Both the position numbers and the translations under genes were made by a program. Below are positions 5,332 to 8,286 of a DNA stretch of 8,286 nt, one piece after another (position 1 is the first letter of the stretch; each line of letters starts with the position of its first letter). Origin of the DNA: Fibrobacter sp. Lineage in GTDB: Bacteria > Fibrobacterota > Fibrobacteria > Fibrobacterales > Fibrobacteraceae. The DNA lies in contig JABUUR010000312.1 of NCBI GenBank assembly GCA_021443065.1, forward strand, positions 1 through 8,286, given 5' to 3'. The notes beneath the pieces are model-generated. The model ran no database searches. It was not told where the DNA came from and saw only the letters and a list, made by a program, of their open reading frames with translations.

Positions 5332-6771
5332 TTATTCTGCGGAGCCCTCGGATACGTCAGAAGACGCGCCATCGGAAACCTGCCCCGCGGATCCCGCGTT
5401 CATAACGCAGCGTACGGACATGGCAAAGGATTTTTCTACCGGCATGGAGGAAACATCCTTGTCGGTGCTGAACATGGAGCGGGCCACGGCACGACCGTCT
5501 GCAGTTTCCTTTTCGGTCCAGAAGTAGGCACCTTCGCCAATGATTACAGAAATCCCATTCTTGTTGGTGTAGCCGCCAAAGAGTACCGTAAAGGCGTAGT
5601 CGTCGCTGCCGTTGCTGCGAAGTTTTTCCGCAGCCTCGCTGGAGCCTCCGGCATAGTTTTCCAGGTCTTTCCATTCTTCGTCCGTAGAAAGGTGCGTACC
5701 CTCGGGGCAGACAGTCTGGGCGGCATCAAACTTGTAAAGGCGACCGTAGAGTTTACAGTTTTCGTCTTCGCGGTCGTAGCACATGGAGGTTTCTTCGACC
5801 TCGTAATTCAAATTCTGGACAAACCATTTAACCCCGTTGATTTCCTTGACCTTGTACTTCTTGTTGTCGCGAGGGTCTTCGAAGGTTTCGAACACCGGGC
5901 AACGAGTTTCGAATCCCTTTTCCTTCAAGATGGAATCGACCTGAGGCTGCCATGCGGAGCAGAACCTGAAAAGAACGCCCCCCGGAAGAGACGCACCGAT
6001 AGCCTTGTGGGAATCCGCCCAGGCGGCAATGTAATTCTCGTTCACGACGGCGGTATCGGGAATGGAGAGAGTTGTTCCGTATTTCTGGGCAAGGGCAGCA
6101 AACTTATGGGCCACGGACATGGGGGATTTCCAGTAACCCTCCGCAAATTCCACACGGAGTTTTTCGTAAAGAGGCGAAGGCTTGGAAACGGAGATGGTTG
6201 TCTCAATAAAATGTTCCGGCTTGGAATCACAGGAGGCCTTGTGGGCTTCGTCGTTCAAGGAATCCGCCTGGTTCTTGCATTCGATGATGCAGGCTGCACG
6301 GTCCTTGCCTTTCTTGGGGCAGGCGACCCAGACCGTGGTGTCTACGGGTTCCTTGACGGGCTTTGCAAAAGCCTTCGTCTTGAGGGCCGCGGCAGTCACC
6401 TTGTCCAGCATGTCTATGGCGTTCACGTTGCCGGCGGCACCTTCCATCAAAAGGTAAGAGACCACCTCGGTACAGGCGTTCATGGCCTTGGCGTTACTGC
6501 AAACCTTTTCGCCATAGCCGTAGGAGTATTGATTGGGGCAGGCAGCAAAACTTTCGTCGGGCATGGCCTTGAAGATTTTATCATAGACCTTCACGGCATC
6601 GTTGGCCGAAAGTTTTCCGCAGTAGATTTCTTCGGCCTGGCCCTTTTTTACGATTTTTTGTGCGGTTGCAATATCACCGTTGTCCACGGCCTCGCGAAGG
6701 GTTTCCTGGGCAAGGGAACTGGTAGAAAGAACCAGGGCAAACGTACCCACCATAGAAAAAAACTTTTTCAT
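5332..6771 (-). CDS. Secreted FISUMP-domain protein with cysteine-rich N-terminal half
   Basis: The 479-residue precursor starts with a type I signal peptide (MKKFFSMVGTFALVLSTSSLA), with likely cleavage after Ala21. A GTG at 6789 extends the frame by six residues but spoils the signal start, so I chose ATG 6771. The C-terminal domain, about residues 294-457, has the FISUMP pattern: a YKVKEINGVKWFVQNLNY segment, then CYDREDENCKLYGRLY, then CPEGTHLSTDEEW, and near the end FWTEKE and SVRC. FISUMP is the F. succinogenes major paralogous domain; its function is unproven and extracellular or outer-surface roles are usual guesses. The preceding ~270 residues match nothing I know, apart from an ankyrin-like first helix pair (LREAVDNGDIATAQKIVKKG). 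The precursor has 14 cysteines, suggesting disulfides, and ends in a Ser/Asp/Glu-rich tail. epmA follows after 42 bases. Confidence 0.85.
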   Translation of the reverse strand: MKKFFSMVGTFALVLSTSSLAQETLREAVDNGDIATAQKIVKKGQAEEIYCGKLSANDAVKVYDKIFKAMPDESFAACPNQYSYGYGEKVCSNAKAMNACTEVVSYLLMEGAAGNVNAIDMLDKVTAAALKTKAFAKPVKEPVDTTVWVACPKKGKDRAACIIECKNQADSLNDEAHKASCDSKPEHFIETTISVSKPSPLYEKLRVEFAEGYWKSPMSVAHKFAALAQKYGTTLSIPDTAVVNENYIAAWADSHKAIGASLPGGVLFRFCSAWQPQVDSILKEKGFETRCPVFETFEDPRDNKKYKVKEINGVKWFVQNLNYEVEETSMCYDREDENCKLYGRLYKFDAAQTVCPEGTHLSTDEEWKDLENYAGGSSEAAEKLRSNGSDDYAFTVLFGGYTNKNGISVIIGEGAYFWTEKETADGRAVARSMFSTDKDVSSMPVEKSFAMSVRCVMNAGSAGQVSDGASSDVSEGSAE

Positions 6772-6797
6772 AAGACTTCTCGGCTCCACAGCATTTT

Positions 6798-6826
6798 AGT
6801 TTACACCGCAAATATACAAAATGCAA
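6798..6826 (-). promoter_or_regulatory. Candidate promoter of the FISUMP gene
   Basis: Minus strand: TTGCAT (6826-6821), a 17-base spacer and TAAACT (6803-6798). Spacing is ideal but both boxes are mediocre. The -35 box overlaps one of three copies of AAAATGC in this gap. Confidence 0.4.
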
Positions 6827-6841
6827 CATAAAAAGACCCCG

Positions 6842-6870
6842 TTGAAAAACGCCTCCATATTGCATTTTCT
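6842..6870 (+). promoter_or_regulatory. Candidate promoter of the sufS gene
   Basis: TTGAAA (6842-6847), a 17-base spacer and TTTTCT (6865-6870). The -35 is good and the -10 poor. If correct, the mRNA would start about six bases before the ATG, in line with the absence of a visible ribosome site. Confidence 0.3.
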
Positions 6871-6882
6871 ATCTTGACAGCC

Positions 6883-8109
6883 ATGATCGATGCAGAAAAG
6901 ATTCGTAATGAATTTCCCATGCTGGTGGCCGGAGATAAAGAAGCCAAGCCCCTGGCCTTTTTAGACAGTACCGCCACCACCCAAAAGCCCTCTTGCGTCA
7001 TTGACGCCATGAACGATTTCTACCGGGAGCATTACAGTTCTGTAAAGCGGGGCGTTTACCGCCTAAGCGCCCGCACCACCGAGGCCTACGAGGCCACCCG
7101 CAAAAATATCGCACAGTTCATTAACGCAAAGTCCGAAAGCGAAATCGTATTTACCCGGGGAACCACTGAAAGCATCAATCTGGTGGCCTGGAGTTACGGC
7201 CGCAAGTTCTTTAACGAAGGCGACGAGATCCTTATCAGCGGTCTGGAGCATCACGCCAACATCGTAAGTTGGCAAATCGTTGCAGAAATGAAAGGTGCCA
7301 AGATCAAGGTCATTCCCGTCAAGGATGACGGCGACCTGGACATAAAAAAAATTCCGGAACTGCTTACAGAAAAAGTGAAGATGGTAGCAGTGGCCCACGT
7401 GAGCAACGCCGTAGGCACCGTAAATCCCATCGAAGATATTATCAAGACCGTTCGCAAGTTGGCTCCCCAGGCAAAGATCCTGATTGACGGAGCACAAAGT
7501 TCCTCCCACATCAAGATCGATGTGCAAAAACTGGACTGCGACTTTTTGGCATTTAGCGGGCACAAGATGTACGGTCCCACGGGTATCGGCGTGCTGTACG
7601 GCAAGTACGACGTACTGGATTCCATGCCGCCCTGGCACGGCGGTGGCGAGATGATCAAGAACGTAACTTTCGAAAAGACCACCTACGCCGATGTGCCCGA
7701 ACGTTTCGAGGCAGGAACTCCCGCCATAGCCGAAGTCATCGGCCTGGGCAAGGCTGTGGAATGGCTACAGAACATAGGCCTCGAAAACATCCGTAAGCAC
7801 GAAGAAGAAATCACGAAGTACGCCTTGAAACAACTTGCGACAATTCCCCAGGTCAAAGTCCTTGGCAACCCTAAAGACCGCGGTGCCTTAATCAGTATTA
7901 CACTGGACGGTATCGCCGTCAGCGACGCCGCCATGATTCTTGACGAAGAAAACGTCGCTGTGCGCAGTGGGCACCACTGCGCTCAACCTGTCATGGACAG
8001 GTTCGGCGTAGACGCCACCCTGCGCCTGAGTTTCGGAGTCTACACACAGAAATGCGATGTCGACCGTTTCATCGACGGCATCAAGCGTGTCGTTAGGTTG
8101 TTCGCATAA
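6883..8109 (+). CDS. sufS: Cysteine desulfurase SufS (group II, PLP-dependent)
   Basis: Takes sulfur from L-cysteine as a persulfide, leaving alanine, and passes it on for Fe-S cluster assembly by the SUF system. The 408 residues are full length for SufS. Visible features: RGVYRLS (57-62), H123-H124 before ANIV, D202 in IDGAQ, and the PLP-binding Lys228 in SGHKMYG. RFEAGTP is at 274-280. The catalytic Cys366 sits in VRSGHHCAQP, the short group II form, and substrate-binding Arg381 in LRLSFGVYT. The usual LD(S/N)AAT near the N-terminus is LDSTAT here (27-32), a small change. I chose ATG 6883; a TTG three codons earlier is in frame. No ribosome site is evident. No sufBCD, sufE or sufU gene lies in the window, though only 177 bases are seen downstream. 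CsdA is a close alternative name. Confidence 0.92.
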   Translation: MIDAEKIRNEFPMLVAGDKEAKPLAFLDSTATTQKPSCVIDAMNDFYREHYSSVKRGVYRLSARTTEAYEATRKNIAQFINAKSESEIVFTRGTTESINLVAWSYGRKFFNEGDEILISGLEHHANIVSWQIVAEMKGAKIKVIPVKDDGDLDIKKIPELLTEKVKMVAVAHVSNAVGTVNPIEDIIKTVRKLAPQAKILIDGAQSSSHIKIDVQKLDCDFLAFSGHKMYGPTGIGVLYGKYDVLDSMPPWHGGGEMIKNVTFEKTTYADVPERFEAGTPAIAEVIGLGKAVEWLQNIGLENIRKHEEEITKYALKQLATIPQVKVLGNPKDRGALISITLDGIAVSDAAMILDEENVAVRSGHHCAQPVMDRFGVDATLRLSFGVYTQKCDVDRFIDGIKRVVRLFA

Positions 8110-8146
8110 AACCCGAAGGTCGGCCAACCATCAACCATCCTCGCTA

Positions 8147-8286
8147 TCATCCCGGGCTTGACCCCATCACTGTCATCCCGGCCCATCTCCCTGTCATCCC
8201 GGGCTTGACCCGGGATCCCCCTCCCCACATTGTCATCCCGGGCTTGACCCGGGATTCCCCTCCCCGCATTGTCATCCCGGGCTTGA
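8147..8286. repeat. Array of palindromic intergenic repeats, 39-bp period, running off the right edge
   Basis: The core is TGTCATCCCGGGCTTGACCC, continuing GGGAT and a CT-rich spacer. Two full 39-base units (8192-8230 and 8231-8269) differ at two positions. A third is cut by the window end (8270-8286). Two degenerate units precede them: 8147-8170, with an incomplete right arm, and 8171-8191, missing the loop and right arm. Each full unit contains ATCCCGGG and CCCGGGAT, a perfect 8-bp inverted repeat around the loop CTTGA, so the transcript can fold into a series of hairpins. The array starts 37 bases after the sufS stop and may limit read-through or protect the mRNA end, but it has no T-run. 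It resembles REP-type extragenic palindromes. The spacer is nearly constant, so it is not a CRISPR. Confidence 0.85.

Noticed and set aside
5692..6831. Long 379-codon plus-strand frame opposite the FISUMP gene
   Set aside because: It mirrors a minus-strand gene with a signal peptide and a recognisable domain, and its translation shows no known family, signal or ribosome site.
6829..6853. Terminator-like GGGGTCTTTTT on the minus strand upstream of the FISUMP gene
   Set aside because: The only stem is 4 bp (CGTT/AACG) and no minus-strand gene ends there.
7063..7638. 191-codon minus-strand frame opposite sufS
   Set aside because: Shadow of sufS; the sense frame has all catalytic motifs.
8147..8286. 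CRISPR array
   Set aside because: The segments between palindromes are almost identical to each other, the period is only 39 bases and no cas gene is present.

Overview
The window looks like a piece of a Fibrobacter chromosome (phylum Fibrobacterota, cellulose-degrading gut bacteria). Three things suggest this. One protein carries a FISUMP domain, named as the major paralogous domain of Fibrobacter succinogenes. A second protein is a GH16 beta-glucanase in the circularly permuted order known from the F. succinogenes lichenase. Serine/proline-rich linkers on secreted enzymes also fit. The assignment rests on recognition of the proteins, not on a database search.

Layout from left to right. A 52-residue peptide gene (14-172, minus) has a good promoter and a palindrome over its predicted start site. 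Its leader sequence recurs right after its stop codon, so a sister gene probably begins just off the left edge. Next is a lipoprotein GH16 glucanase (309-1322, minus) with a strong terminator. Then come pilC and pilT (1427-2629 and 2633-3700, minus), a tight pair encoding the type IV pilus platform protein and retraction ATPase, with a terminator after pilC. Divergent from pilT is a membrane-anchored TlpA-like thioredoxin (3753-4268, plus). It converges on epmA (4312-5289, minus), the EF-P lysine ligase, which lies 42 bases downstream of a secreted FISUMP protein (5332-6771, minus). Divergent from that gene is a SufS cysteine desulfurase (6883-8109, plus). The right end (8147-8286) is an array of short palindromic repeats with a 39-base period that runs off the window.

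The genes do not form one pathway. There are surface and adhesion functions (glucanase, pilus motor, FISUMP protein) mixed with housekeeping ones (EF-P modification, sulfur mobilisation, thiol redox). Only pilT-pilC, and perhaps FISUMP-epmA, look co-transcribed. All long genes are intact, with no sign of an insertion sequence, prophage, CRISPR array, tRNA or rRNA. The least explained items are the small peptide locus, the anchored permuted glucanase, the cysteine-rich half of the FISUMP protein and the terminal repeat array. No stretch over 300 bases lacks a gene.
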